DNA from: Polytrichum commune
Taxonomy: Eukaryota > Streptophyta > Polytrichopsida > Polytrichales > Polytrichaceae
Assembly: GCA_950295325.1 (NCBI GenBank)
Contig: OX485809.1
Coordinates: 17,360,001 to 17,424,000 of the forward strand
Direction of reading: 5' to 3'
Length of the DNA stretch: 64,000 nt
In this document: piece after piece, positions 25,076-36,604 of the stretch
Numbering within the stretch: the first letter of the stretch is position 1
How the letters are laid out: each line of letters begins with the position of its first letter
Notes under the pieces: generated by a model
Database searches by the model: none
What the model saw: the letters and a program-made list of their open reading frames with translations, nothing else
Told to the model about the DNA's origin: nothing
Translations under genes and position numbers: made by a program

Positions 25076-26465
25076 ATTTGGATATCAACCCTGAGCCCAA
25101 TGAAAAGGTTCACAGACAGCTACAAGAGGCTAAAATCCCATGTAACTAAAATGTCACTCACATCATAATCCACCTTCAACAAGTTTTGGGTGCAAATCCA
25201 AATGGGGTTCACATCTCAAACTTCTTTCCAAATCGTTGCCCGGAGCTACACGAGATCTAATGTAGCCATTCTTAGACTAAAGTGCCTTATTTCCTATGTT
25301 TTTGAGTAAGTCTTCAATTTGGCAATTCCCATGCGGCTATGGGGATATCATTGTGGGTAGAGTAGGAAGGTGAGTTCCAAAATGGATGGGAACTTCACAC
25401 ACGAGGCCCAAAATGGTTGTAAGTTTGTTGTATTGTAATACGTAAGGCACTCTTCCTTATGCGTTACTGAACGTAAAGGCCCAAAGACAAATTTCAGTGG
25501 TTTTGATTGGTTGGAGAAACATAATGTCATGCCAAAAGCGTAATGTACTCTGAAATACGTGGAGTGCATTGTGCAAAGTAAGGGTACCTCGTCTTACAAA
25601 GGGAAGCTTGGAGTGGGTCTTTACGTGCAAGGAGAGTGGGCTCCCGTTTTATTAAGTACATGACATCATTTGTGTGTGCTTTGACAATTTATGAATACTT
25701 GGCATGGACTTCGAATTTGACTTTTGGTTTTTTTTCTTTTTTTTTAATTCACCACTACATCCAATCATAAATGTGAAGCTATTTCAAAAAAGATTACTTC
25801 CTCTAAGAAATGACTATTAGTTGCATTCAATGTATAACATTGCTAAGCCTCATGCTCCCTTGCCAAAAGTTGGGAATAAACATGTTGTGATTCTCAAAGA
25901 ACAACTGTTGAGACAAGGTCCTCATGGAACACGGCATTTCTTTTATTCAACATGGGTGAAGGAGCATGAAGCTCATCAATTTAAAGGATTGCAAATGAAG
26001 AGACATATTTTTTTGAAGGACACATGTTTGACCATACGAAAGCTCAACAAATGTTGGTCAAGTATTTAGGGGTTGATGGAAATCCCAAAATATTGAGGTT
26101 TCTCTTGAGATAACATGTTTAGAAAACATCTCAAAGATGTCTCCCATCACAAACAACTAATGAAGACTCCACTCTTTGTACTATCTAGTGTGGGCTCTTA
26201 AATAGTGTGCCATCATATTAGAGACACCCACTTCAATTAAGTGTTTTTTAGTGAAATCAGTGACAAACCAATGACAAAGCTTTGAAACAATTAAGCTCAC
26301 ACTCGATTGTAGAGAGTGTCTAGTGATTGGACCAAGTCCCATCCTTGAGTTCACATTAGATGATTGAATGGCATCCTCATTACATTCAAGAGATTGCCAT
26401 GACTTGGATGAAACCTTGCTCAAAAACTTCAGACTTTGTACATCCGCTAGCCCACTGACTTTTTG

Positions 26466-26680
26466 GGCTAGCGGCCAACCCAATAGTAAGAGTTATGCTT
26501 GAAAACAATACCTGAAAAAAATGGGCTAGCCTAGCTATAGTTAGATCGAGGTTTTTTAAAAATGGGCTAACCCAATTATAGCTAGATTGAGGCTTGAGAA
26601 ATATGGGCTAGCCCAGCTATAGCTGGATCGAGGCTTTAAAACTATGGGCTAGCCTAGCTAGTTATTAGCTAGCTAAAGAT
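26466..26680. repeat. ~41-bp tandem repeats of ATGGGCTAGCCTAGCTATAG type
   Basis: Four successive ~41 bp units, each with ATGGGCTARCCYARYTATAGYTRGAT(Y)GAGG. Two more units lie at 27225-27290. Each unit contains CTAG palindromes. The two clusters bracket a decayed coding remnant at 26831-27098. Confidence 0.82.
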
Positions 26681-26684
26681 AGGC

Positions 26685-26750
26685 CAGGTAGCTCAATCGG
26701 CTGAAGCTAAGGCTCAACCACACTTGACTTTAGGGCGTTGTGGTTTTAAA
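26685..26750 (+). repeat. tRNA-like sequence (tentative SINE head)
   Basis: GGCCAGGTAGCTCAATCGGCTGAAGC matches a box A pattern (TAGCTCAATCGG). About 35 bases later GTGGTTTTAAATGC is a poor box B. It does not fold into a convincing tRNA, so a SINE head or tRNA relic is the likeliest reading. Confidence 0.35.
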
Positions 26751-26830
26751 TGCTAAAACCTAGAATGCCATGCTTGGCGGAAGCAACCGTTGCTTTGCCA
26801 ACATCCAAGCCTAGATGAGGTGGGCTAGAA

Positions 26831-27098
26831 TGTGATTTTGACAATCTAAATGATATCATCACCCCGAAGAGATCATTGCTTGGGGGAGGATTTGTAGAGG
26901 TGTCGATGATGCTGAAGTTGAACAAGCACCTAATGCCATACGATCCTGAAAAATTGATCTTGTTGGACAATTCCAATTGGAAGAATCACATTCCAAAACA
27001 CCCTATTATTTTATGAGGATCCGCAGATGGAGGATGATGATGGTTTGTTGGTAGAGAATGGTGAGCAACAGGAATTAGACATTGATGATGATGAGTGA
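26831..27098 (+). pseudogene. Decayed transposase-like C-terminal remnant
   Basis: One frame reads about 60 residues (including LKLNKHLMPYDPEKLILLDN and NWKNHIPKHP). It stops at 27014-27016 and continues one base out of frame into an acidic tail (YEDPQMEDDDG to DIDDDE, stop 27096-27098). The composition and acidic end resemble the C termini of plant hAT transposases, but I cannot assign it firmly. The single frameshift marks it as broken. Confidence 0.4.
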
Positions 27099-27519
27099 TT
27101 TCGATTGATATGAAATATGATTGTATTGATGAAACGGCACCTCCTTGAATGCAACATATGAGCTAGTTGAACTAGCTTTTTAGGTCAGCTAGCCCAGCTA
27201 TATGATTAAAAACGGTACTCGAAAAAAATGGGCTAGCCCATCTATGGCTAGATCGAGGTCTCAAAAATATGGGCTAGCCTAACCAGCTAATGGGCTATAA
27301 AAGGTATGAAAAACTTGAATGAAACAGAAGGTCATCGTACCAGTAACGTAGATGCAACTCTTGAGAGAGCCTGCAAGGTAAACCCATGCCCGATACACAC
27401 CCTACAAGCAGCTTACTGCGTAATGGCTCTGTTGAAAATAGATAAACCATAAATCCTAAACAGGGCACAAAGTGTCACTCCAACTTTAACTAAATTAAGA
27501 TTACTGTTATGCAAATTAC

Positions 27520-27870
27520 ACCATGTACATAGTGTACTCCAAGTTGCACAAGTTTGAACAATTCATGCGGTTCACTAAAACTTACACAATCTCAACCTTC
27601 ACACATGCAATTCCTTGTATGCTACACAATTTTCAACCCTTCCCACATGCAATTCACTGTAAGTTACACAAATGTGTAACAATTCATACACAGAAATGTA
27701 CTCTCTTCAAGTTTTCCCTGTTGACAGAGCCAATTGCTTAATTACTAGCCGCCACAAAGGGTATATGTCAATTGCATGGCAACCAAGGAGACTTGGTAAA
27801 GAGTCTCTACAGATACCTCTGTAACCCTTGCCATTAAACCAAATCATTATGGTATCTACGGTGACGTCTT
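27520..27870 (-). repeat. SINE-like head plus ~40-bp tandem units, inverted copy
   Basis: Inverse of 20741-21090. Read on the minus strand, CTGTAGAGACTCTTTACCA and CTCCTTGGTTGCCATG are followed by three to four units GTGTAACTTACAGTGAATTG, GTGTAGCATACAAGGAATTG, GTGTAAGTTTTAGTGAACCG and GTGCAACTTGGAGTAC. The order of parts is preserved, so the head and tandem tail move or duplicate together. Confidence 0.7.
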
Positions 27871-28445
27871 ATCAATTCATTTAAAAGTGAAATCATTGGA
27901 GTATGCACACATGTATGACCACTATCACAACCACTGAATGAACACTAAACTTTAATCCCTAAACTCTAAAGTCAAATTGGAGCTTCCACTCAGCAGGGCT
28001 GCTATAAGCCTGTCCCCAATTTACCAAGACACATTGGCATACTCTCCCAAGGAAGAACTATGTAAGTAGGTTCCACGATTGAAGGAGAATAGACTCACTG
28101 ACAATATTTGATGTTTTTGGATATTGCACAGGGCAAGAATCTTCATTAAATCATCAGTTTAACTTTTTGATTACATCAAGGGCAACATGTGGAAGATATG
28201 CACATTGGTACTGTGAGTTTCATCAACTGCCATCCTCAGTGTTGCAACTGCATTGAGTAGGGTAGGTCAAAGGTTTGGTTCACAACTCCCTGAGTGGTGC
28301 GGATCTCCACCACACGGGCAACCTTCAGGGAGGTTAATTTGTTTAAAGGTGAGCTCGGAAAACCTTCCAAGTCGTGGTATGCAGCATTGGTGACGTTTCC
28401 AGAATTTTCAAGGTTCTGTCCGCGGTTCTTCAGTGAGCTGTCCAG

Positions 28446-30359
28446 TTAAACTTCTACCGATAAACTTGTTATCTCGTCCAGCTTCTTCTGTGTTGTTACA
28501 TCCTTGCCATCCTTTGGGGTGTCAGCTTGCAGGGTTTCTTGCACTGACCATGCAACAGGGATAGCACAAATGACACCGAGAATCAGTAAAGCCCAGTTGA
28601 TGAGAAGTTCTGTCAGAAATGCTACTTTCTTTGCATCGACTTGTCCAGCACATGCTGCACCTGCATTTTGTATTGCTTTGTAGAAGCCGGAGTACCGCGC
28701 TGACATGCGAGTATCATTTGTGAGGGCTCCCAGAAGCCAATAGCAGTATGTCTGCCAGATTGCATCAAAGGCACCGTAGAGGGCGTACAACACAACTGGC
28801 CCACTGTAGCGGCTTGAGTTCAAGATGTCGATCTTGTCATTAATTGTTAAGGATTTGACTGACGTTCTTGTAAATGTCCTCTGGAAAGCAAAACCCCCAC
28901 CCCAGATCACCATGGTCAACACGAAGAGTGCTGCGAGACCAATAAATGCTCGAATTCTTCTGTCCACGTGTCTGAAGTCAAGCAGTTGCCCCATGGCGAT
29001 GGAACCCAAAATCTGGGCAAACCAGTATAGAGTTCCGTTCAGGGCACGTGTGCGAGTCGTGAACATGCCGCCACCATTCACGACATTAAACTGGTAGGTG
29101 TAAAACCAATTAGCGGAGAAAAACATGGGAATGAGGCAAAGCATCCTCCAATCTCGAAAAAGATTAAGAATGCCCATAGCTTCTTCTTTTACACATGGCG
29201 CCTCCGGTAGCCCAACTCGGGATCCGTCCTGACGTATTACTCGTGTGGGGGGCAGTAGCAGCAGTGTGAGTGCACACCCGATCCCAATGACCACCATGAA
29301 GGCTACGTAAGTGTGTGTGGAGACCTGTGATGTCCCATTGTGCCATTCTACAATCAAAGAGATGATGGAGCCTATGATTGCCCCGCAGTTGAAAATGACC
29401 CAGAAGATGCTGAAGTATCTCCCTTTCTTTCCTTCTTCGGGATATGACATGATCATTGCTCCCTGTGCAGCCCATAGAAAACCCGCCCCTACACCTGGCA
29501 GAAGCACCATAACCCTGAGGTCAATCCCCTGTGCTAACAGCTCTGAACCCTGAATGGGCTCCGAATGGCCCTGCCCTATTCTCAATCTACGCCTCTGGGA
29601 ATCAAATGTGTCCAACTGACAAGATAACTTCGCTTGAAGGACGCGTACAGAGCAGTCGCAAAAAGCAGCTCACAATCCCTTGAATTGAACTATGAATCAA
29701 CACTAATGATTTGAGAAGAGGAAATAGAACCCATCCAAACTTGGTGAGGTAATTTCAAGTAGCTCCAGCCCCACATGCAGCAACATGCAGTTTAGTTAGC
29801 TTAAAATGAATCAAATATCAGAGGATGCGGGTTGGTGTACCTAGAATGGCACCGGCGGTGATGACGAAGATGGAATTGTATGAGAGGTAGGATCCAATGT
29901 AGAGAATGTAAGTTGACCCACCCAGAATGAGTAGAACACGATGCCCAACCAAGTTAAAGAGGCCCTGGACAACCGAAGTCATACCACACTCTTAGAACTT
30001 TCCCCAATCCCATATTGACCTCGATGTTGTTTCGAGGTCACGTGTAATTCACATGCACAATATTCTGCCCCTCAATGTTTCCAGTAGATGAACCTCAGAA
30101 TATCCAGGTGGTACATGTTAATTCTCACCCCTGCCAAAATTGAACAGACGGCGAACGTTACTGCAAGTGCTGTGTTGGCATTGTCTGTGGTGGTGGCATC
30201 TGCTTTGCCAGCGGCACCCAAACCATTGAGGGCATTGAACATGCCTGGAATGCAGAAGCAAATGAGGCCCAGAATAATGGTCTGGGTCAGTGGGTCAGGA
30301 TACTTATTCCCCCACCATAGCCTTATGGGTGTCAATTTGATGTCCCCCTGCCCATCCAC
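28446..30359 (-). CDS. UNC93-like major facilitator superfamily protein
   Basis: Multi-pass membrane protein of the plant UNC93-like family, named for ion-channel regulatory proteins in animals; plant members are linked to potassium homeostasis and stress. Exons: 30359-30129, 29964-29841 and 29494-28446, GT-AG with consistent phase, 467 codons. Visible blocks: LTQTIILGLICFCIPGMFNA (first membrane helix and family signature), ILAGGLFNLVGHR, GGSTYILYIGSYL, GVGAGFLWAAQGA, SYPEEGKKGRYFSIFW, DWRMLCLIPMFFSANWFYTY, GPVVLYALYGAFDAIWQTY and a hydrophilic C terminus. About 11-12 helices are expected. The conserved body has no upstream in-frame ATG: 30359 is GTG and an in-frame TGA lies 12 bases before it. 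The start must come from an unlocated upstream exon or a non-ATG codon. This is the intact member of a tandem pair. Confidence 0.87.
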
Positions 30360-31174
30360 ACAAGAGTGTCATACAGCCTGTGACACAATGTACCTACTAA
30401 GAAATGAAACTCATGTGGAGAAAATTTGAGTCATGTTCATCCCCACACACATTTTTTGATATGTGTTCCACATTCTTTCAGTGAGGTTTAGTATAAGGTT
30501 TCTAATGATCTTATCAAGTAGCTGGAGGATTCAGAAAATGTTGCAGCCATCCTACGTACTGTACTATTGTCCTACAAGCCTACCCAACAGAATGCAGACC
30601 TCCGACGAGATCACTGTGAAATGATTCTCTGAATAGTCGGCTTTCAATTTTTTCTGGGCCAATATCGCATGCTCATCTCAGACATAAACTTCACATACAT
30701 CATAGTTATTGTGAGAATCGTTTTCCAGTGACCATGGAGAAACAGAAAGTTGCGAGAGGATAGGAGGAAGTTTTCAGACCTCTGTCACCGGTTTCTGCTG
30801 TGACTGAATTTCCATTTTGGCTGTCCTGCTGCAATTCCTGCGAACGTCTGCGATACCTTCAATGGTCTTGCAAGGTGACCAAACCCCTCATGATCTGCGA
30901 CCCAAATCTGGACTCAAAAAGCAAGCTCAAATTTGTCCCACAACATGGAAATCTAAGAGCCCGAACTCTATGTAAATTTATCAATCGTCATCATCATATC
31001 CATCCGAAGTACTGCCATCGGATGGTCCTCAATCTGGACACATCTGCAATTTAACTGCAGACCCAATACCGAGAAAATATACCCATTCACAGCCAAATGA
31101 GTTCTGTGCCCATATTTAAATCATACTTGCTTCAATCTCACAAATACCCATCAATCTGCCTGATGCTGTACTTG

Positions 31175-31915
31175 TATCTGGTTACAAATATAGCATTCGG
31201 TGGACACATTTTCACAAGACAGGGTTTACAACTACTGCAGTCTCAACAGCAATTCTACCTTGAAGTCGCCTGGTTTTCATGTTTCGATAACATGGTCGTG
31301 GATAAAGTTCTCACAAATAAATCTGAAGTTTCAATGTCGCGCTTAGTGTTGTTCACATCACTCCAAGCATGAGGCCCAGGGTAAGTGCAATTCCTGCTAC
31401 ATAACCAACAACCTAGGAAGACTGAAGTGCAAGAGAGAATTTGAACATCTGATGAGATACATTCCTGCAAGAGAGAGAGAGCACAGAAAGACACAGACAC
31501 TACGTCTCTAAGAACCACAACCATCCCGTACACAAAAACTTCAAGATTTGGCATCTACACCATTTTTTGGCAACGACCGCTTCAAGAAGCCACACCAAAA
31601 ACAATTACATAGCTATGTCTCAAAACTGCATAAGCCAAGCTCTGAAATAGCAAGCAAAATTCACCTCAGGAAAAAGAACTCCGGTACAGAAGGCTCGTCG
31701 ACAAACCTGTGGCAAGAATTGAAGCTCGTCATAAGAAATGGCGACCATAGTGTCAGCAGCAAAAAGATTTGAAACAAATTTTATCAAGATCCACCAAGGC
31801 TTGCTGATGGCATTCACCATCTCCCATGCACTATTCTGCCATTCTTCACAGTGATGTGGTGTCGTTCAAAATCCAAATCACAACATCAACACTTAACATT
31901 GCAGGACGACTTACA
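31175..31915 (-). pseudogene. PAS histidine kinase gene fragment, copy B
   Basis: Collinear, on the same strand, with 58490-59225 inside the histidine kinase gene. Shared: CTGGTTACAA...GGACACATTTT, CTTAGTGTTG..ACATCACTCCA, GAAGCCACA, and the equivalent of the 37 nt PAS exon (59010-58974) with its AG and GT borders. Here the exon has indels (minus strand GTTTGTCGACGAGCCTTC...CCTGAG) and no longer encodes the PAS strand. It lies upstream of the UNC93 body, in its promoter or 5' leader. Confidence 0.75.
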
Positions 31916-32194
31916 AAGCCACATGGTCTACTTTAGATTTCAACCTCGGGCCCTATGAAAAGCGTAACATACAGCTGCACGAGGCTAAAACCCCATGTGG
32001 CAGCTGAAACCTCGCTTCACATCCTCCTCCTCGATCTCAACCCACCTTGAATCAACAGATCTGGGTGCACATGCAAATGGGGTTCACATCTCGGACTTCT
32101 TTCCAAATTCCTCGGCCGGAGCTACACGAGATCTAATGGCTGATCAGTGGCAACATATACTTACAACATTGTGAGGTTGGTCACCCTATGCACT

Positions 32195-32230
32195 ACCTTA
32201 CCTCACCTCACCTTACCTTACCTTACGTCA
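32195..32230. repeat. (CCTTA)n-like microsatellite
   Basis: Imperfect pentamer run ACCTTACCTCACCTCACCTT and following CCTTA units. Confidence 0.85.
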
Positions 32231-32529
32231 CCGCCATAGCCACATGGAAATTTCCAAAACTAAAGGATCAAAAAGACAGGAATTGACACTTTAGTCTGAG
32301 ATTGGGTTAAAGGCGGTGGCTTAAGTTGCAACCTGACTGAAGTGAAATAAAAAGCTGGGAATTTGGAAGTGGCAGTCTACATTTGTATGTAATGGTGAAA
32401 ACATTGATTCCTATGAACAAGCCAATTATTGAAACAAAGTTTGGCATATTCAGCATCCAAACATTCTTGTATTGAAGTATTCTCATAAATGATTGAAATT
32501 TCAATGAAAATCACTTCATAAGTGTCAAC

Positions 32530-32700
32530 AATGTAAATCTATAATGCCCAAAACACTTACAAGGAATGTGTCATTTTACAAAATAGTGTTAGGTTCACAT
32601 TAGTGTTCGTGACACTATATGGGCACTTTACGATTGATATTGAGGAAGATAAATAGAATTGGTGACACTAAACACATTAGTAATTATAGCCTATAGAGTC
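32530..32700 (-). repeat. Dispersed repeat, copy 1
   Basis: On the minus strand it reads TGTCACCAATTCTATTTATC, TAGTGTCACGAACACTA, CCTAACACTATTTTG and TGTAAGTGTTTTG in the same order as the plus-strand block at 63390-63680. Probably a MITE family; ends not defined. Confidence 0.6.
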
Positions 32701-33229
32701 CAATCCTGGGAAGGTCACTCTTTGTAAGATATTAAGAACCACATGCAAATAAATGTATAGTAGAATAAAATTTATATACAATTACCATGGTACTAGAATT
32801 TTTTTTTGATGTACTAAATCTATTTCAAGGATATTCACCAAGTATGTGAATCATCCTATGAATATGGGCATTTCTCCTCCCCCAAGGAAAAAAACCCTTT
32901 TATTGCATATGGTTTATACACCTACAAGGAATTTATGACCCCAGGAATTGATTTAGTATGAAACAACAATACATTTATAAGGGGCAATTTGTTTTTACTG
33001 CACTCCCCATGGTAGGTGTTGGGAAACAAAATCTAGGGTGTGAATAACCCATATTGGAAGGTAAGCTTAACTTTGCACACAGAATCCAAAAGTGGTTGTA
33101 ATGAGTTCTTGCAGGAAAGTCGAGCTCCCGTTGAATCTAGTACATGGCATCATCATTTGTGTGCTTTGGTAAGGAGTACTTGGCATGGCCATCGAATTCA
33201 ACTTTGCTTCTCTTTCACGAAGATTGGAT

Positions 33230-34260
33230 CATCTCTTACAAGTACATGCACTTACAGTCCACCCTCGATATTTGTTAACACTTTCAGAGCAAGGAAACTT
33301 GTAACACTTATGTGGTGTGAGCGCTTCAACACTTCCCGGGGGTAGCATAGACAGTTGCAACACTTATGTGATTTTGGAATTCAAAATAGTAACACTTGTA
33401 TAAATAAAGGATGAGAATGCATAAGATATGGATGTCATCATACATTTGAGCGTAATGGAAGAACAAATCTAAAGTAGTTTGATGAGGTTCTTGTGCACGC
33501 CAAGGTCTTATTTCCTCTTGAAGTGTTTGATTGCTCTAGATGAGAGGCGTAAAATCAGTAGGTTTTTGTTTCCGCCCAAAAAATGCCAAAGTCATTGTTG
33601 CACTTCATCATCCTTGAACCCTACTCTATCTATGAGTACATCACCAATTTGCACATTGTCAGCTTCTTCAATGGGTTCATTATCAACTACATCATTTGTT
33701 TCATCGAGCATACTTTCAATTTCCTCCTCAATAAGCATGGTAGGGATTGTTTGGATCAAATTCCAGTTCAACACTGATGAAGCCATGTGCATTCATAATG
33801 GTTCTAGGTTCACTCTCTAGAGAAGTCAAATGCATGATAGACCCAATTCCATTTCATCCATGTTATCAAATTTCATAGCCTCATTTTCATTCAAATTAAC
33901 ACTTATTGAGGTGAATGCATTGAAGTGGGAAGTATTGTGTTTATGAATTCTCTTAACAATTAACAACTAACACACTTACTAGTGCATTTCTTGGATTTGT
34001 TTTGGGGAGCACAATTTTCCTTAACGCGTATATAATTTATAACACTTATCGGGGTAACCCATATCGAGGGTGGATTGTAGAAGAATAGGTATTTTAACAA
34101 GGACTACCTACTTCATTAAGACATGAGTGATTGAAAAATATCATTTGTGTTGTCTCTAAAGCTCCTTAAAGGGTTTCTCAACGTTTGGGGGTTAAGTAAC
34201 CACCAACTCTTATTAGCATGTGGTTAAACTTCATTTCAACAACTTTGGTGCACAAGTTCA
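33230..34260. other. Gene-free stretch
   Basis: No gene, RNA or complete element recognised. AT-rich with short motifless open frames. Confidence 0.5.
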
Positions 34261-34269
34261 TCAATATAA

Positions 34270-34774
34270 GGGCCGCTTCACACTATGGCCAAAGGTCGAG
34301 AGGCTGTCGATTTCCACCAATCAAATTGCAAGAACCCAAGAACTTGACTTCTCGACCCTTCACATTAATTAGAGGCCAAAGTCCAAAGGACGTTGAAATT
34401 TAGAATGCCTACATGGCAATACTTTTTGACCAAGGCAACGTACTCTCGAAGGAAGTTTGGGTCGGATAAGAATGGAAACTCAAACTATGATGGAGAGGCC
34501 ATCGATTTTTTTCATAAATAAAAATATCAAAAACTGACAAGATCTTGGCCATTAGATTGAAGGGGTTGTTTTGATCAGAGAATAAAGTGGGATGATCCTT
34601 CTTTCTTTGGACTTTCAGCTTGACCTTTGGAGGCTTCACACTATGCCCAACTAAAGGCTCCAATTCCTATATTTTATTGACTATTTTTCAGCCCATTTCT
34701 CTAGACTCTCAACAAAGTTTGGGCATTCGATCCCCTGGCCTCTCGACTTGGACGGTCATAGTGTGAAGCGGCCC
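34270..34774. mobile_element. PIF/Harbinger-like MITE, TAA target duplication
   Basis: 505 bp with perfect 18 bp inverted ends GGGCCGCTTCACACTATG. Flanks are TAA at 34267-34269 and 34775-34777. Sub-terminal GTCGAGAGGC is also inverted on the right side. No transposase. The ends share GGGCC-CTTCACAC with the element at 13866-15173, so the two probably use the same transposase source. Confidence 0.88.
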
Positions 34775-35954
34775 TAATAATCAAACACTGATCCTAATCA
34801 AGTTTTCTTATGCTAAATATATGGGTACCTGTCTATGTAACTATCCTAATCTGAAATTAATTAGGGTTTATGAAGTTCCAGTTCTAAAATCAATGTGGAG
34901 AAAATCAAATCAATTCGACATATAATGATGTAATTTCACAACATGCAAATCTACGAAAAATAACATGCTAGTGAAATTTAGTATGAAAACGAATTTAAGA
35001 TCAAAGAAATTGATTGGAAAGGATGTTTTACCCGTACTTGTACTCACTTTGTAATTAATGACCTCATCAACATAGTTTTTTTGTTGAAGGGATTTTGTCA
35101 TCCACCACATATTCATGTATGTCAAAAAGGTCACAATTGTCTCATGTTTGAGATAATACATTTCTATTGATCTCAAATTTCGACTTAGCTATGAGCCTAG
35201 TACGTACGACTGTGAATTCACATGTCATTTGAACCTCACAATGTCCTTTGAGACAAAACTATAAATTTATGCAATTGTGAAAAATTATCATTTGGTTTGT
35301 GAACGTTGATTTTTCAATAGGGTCTTGTTTTAGATGTATCAATCATGTGGACGTAGACCTAAAGTTTGCACTTTTGATGATGTTTGGACCAACGCAGTTG
35401 CATAGAGTATATAACTAACTGCACATGAGATCCATCTCGAAGAGGTAAAAATAGTACAATTTTTTAAAAGGATGAAATCCGCTCATTCAATTCATGGATG
35501 TAAAGTTTCATATACACCTTCCTTCCAATATATTTATCCTAGGCAACCTAGAGTTGTCCCTAGGTTATCTACGTAATTTTCTAAGTAGCCTATGATAAAG
35601 CCTAAACAACTGAGGGTCATGGAGCCCATGTAAGGGAACTTGCACAATGCAAAACATGACAAATTTAGTACTTTTAAAAAACTACTAATGCATGTCTATA
35701 TGTATCATAGCTCTTTCCTTTCATAAAATTTTAAAAGATAAAATAAGGTCTACCCATGGGAGTCGCCTGGGAGCTGTTGCCTTGAACCTTGGATTGGCTT
35801 GTGTAAGGTGAGCTTGGTTCACCAATCTTAGCATGACAAACCAGAGAGTCGGTTTATTTATCAACAGAGCCCAATTCTATTCGTCTAGCATGTTAGTTTC
35901 AATCTTAAGAAAACATGAATTTATGCATAAGTTGTCCTCAAAACTCACCTTTTA

Positions 35955-36604
35955 GGGCCAAGTTCCATGTGCCGGTCCGGGTCCGTTTTTTTCAAAATAA
36001 ATGGGTGGGCCGGTGAAAAGAGGGTGGTGCCATATGCCCATCCCTCTCACCCAAGGACCGGTACCCCCCATGGATGGGTGTCCCACGTTTTGTGTTGTGG
36101 AAGAACGGGTGCCAAAGGACCGGCGGTCCTAACGGTAACGTGAAGGACATGTGCCGGTTAGAGAGCTATGATGACCGGATCGGCCGGTCACCTAGGGTAT
36201 AAATAATAATAATAATAATAATATATAAGTATTATTATTTAAAATATTGTTTTGGTATCATTTAGGTGTTACAGTTAAATTCCCTTAAAATAAACACATA
36301 ATTATTTCATTTTATGTAGTAGTTATATTGATAATTAAATTATCAATTAGGGGTATGGAAATTGATGTGCAAATCAAATATGAAAAGTTCAATGAGGATG
36401 ACCTCCATTGCCGGTCACCTTCATAAAGTGTCATGTCTTACGTATCACCAAATTTAGTTAGAAAGTAGGAAATCCCAATAAACCGGCACCCCACATAGAA
36501 GTACCCTTCCAAAAAACGGGTGACATCACCCATTTTTTGGATGATGTCACCCGTTTCTCACCCATCCAAAAGAACGGACCGGACCGGTACATGGAACTTG
36601 GCCC
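35955..36604. mobile_element. PIF/Harbinger-like element, TTA target duplication
   Basis: 650 bp with long inverted ends: GGGCCAAGTTCCATGTGCCG at left and the inverse of GGGCCAAGTTCCATGTACCG at right, continuing GTCCGG-TCCGTT. TTA flanks at 35952-35954 and 36605-36607. The interior has repeated CCGGTCC/GGACCGG and ATGATGTCACCCGTTT-like palindromes, and an AAT microsatellite near 36200. Non-coding. Confidence 0.88.

Larger units (their letters stand above)
22480..25730 (-). repeat. Segmental duplication, copy A
   Basis: Direct counterpart of about 27980-33220. Matching landmarks, left to right: GCAGGGCTGCTAT (22508/28004), the UNC93 body, the PHK-derived fragment (24500-25075/31180-31915), the CTACACGAGATCTAATG block (25250/32127), and CATTTGTGTG...TACTTGGCATGG (25670/33150). 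Copy B carries extra DNA at about 30450-31180 and 32140-33030 that copy A lacks. Confidence 0.82.
27980..33220 (-). repeat. Segmental duplication, copy B
   Basis: Partner of 22480-25730 in direct orientation. It carries the UNC93 gene with an intact body and the better preserved PHK-derived fragment. Insertions relative to copy A lie at about 30450-31180 and 32140-33030; the latter contains a CCTTA microsatellite and part of a dispersed repeat (32530-32700). Confidence 0.82.
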
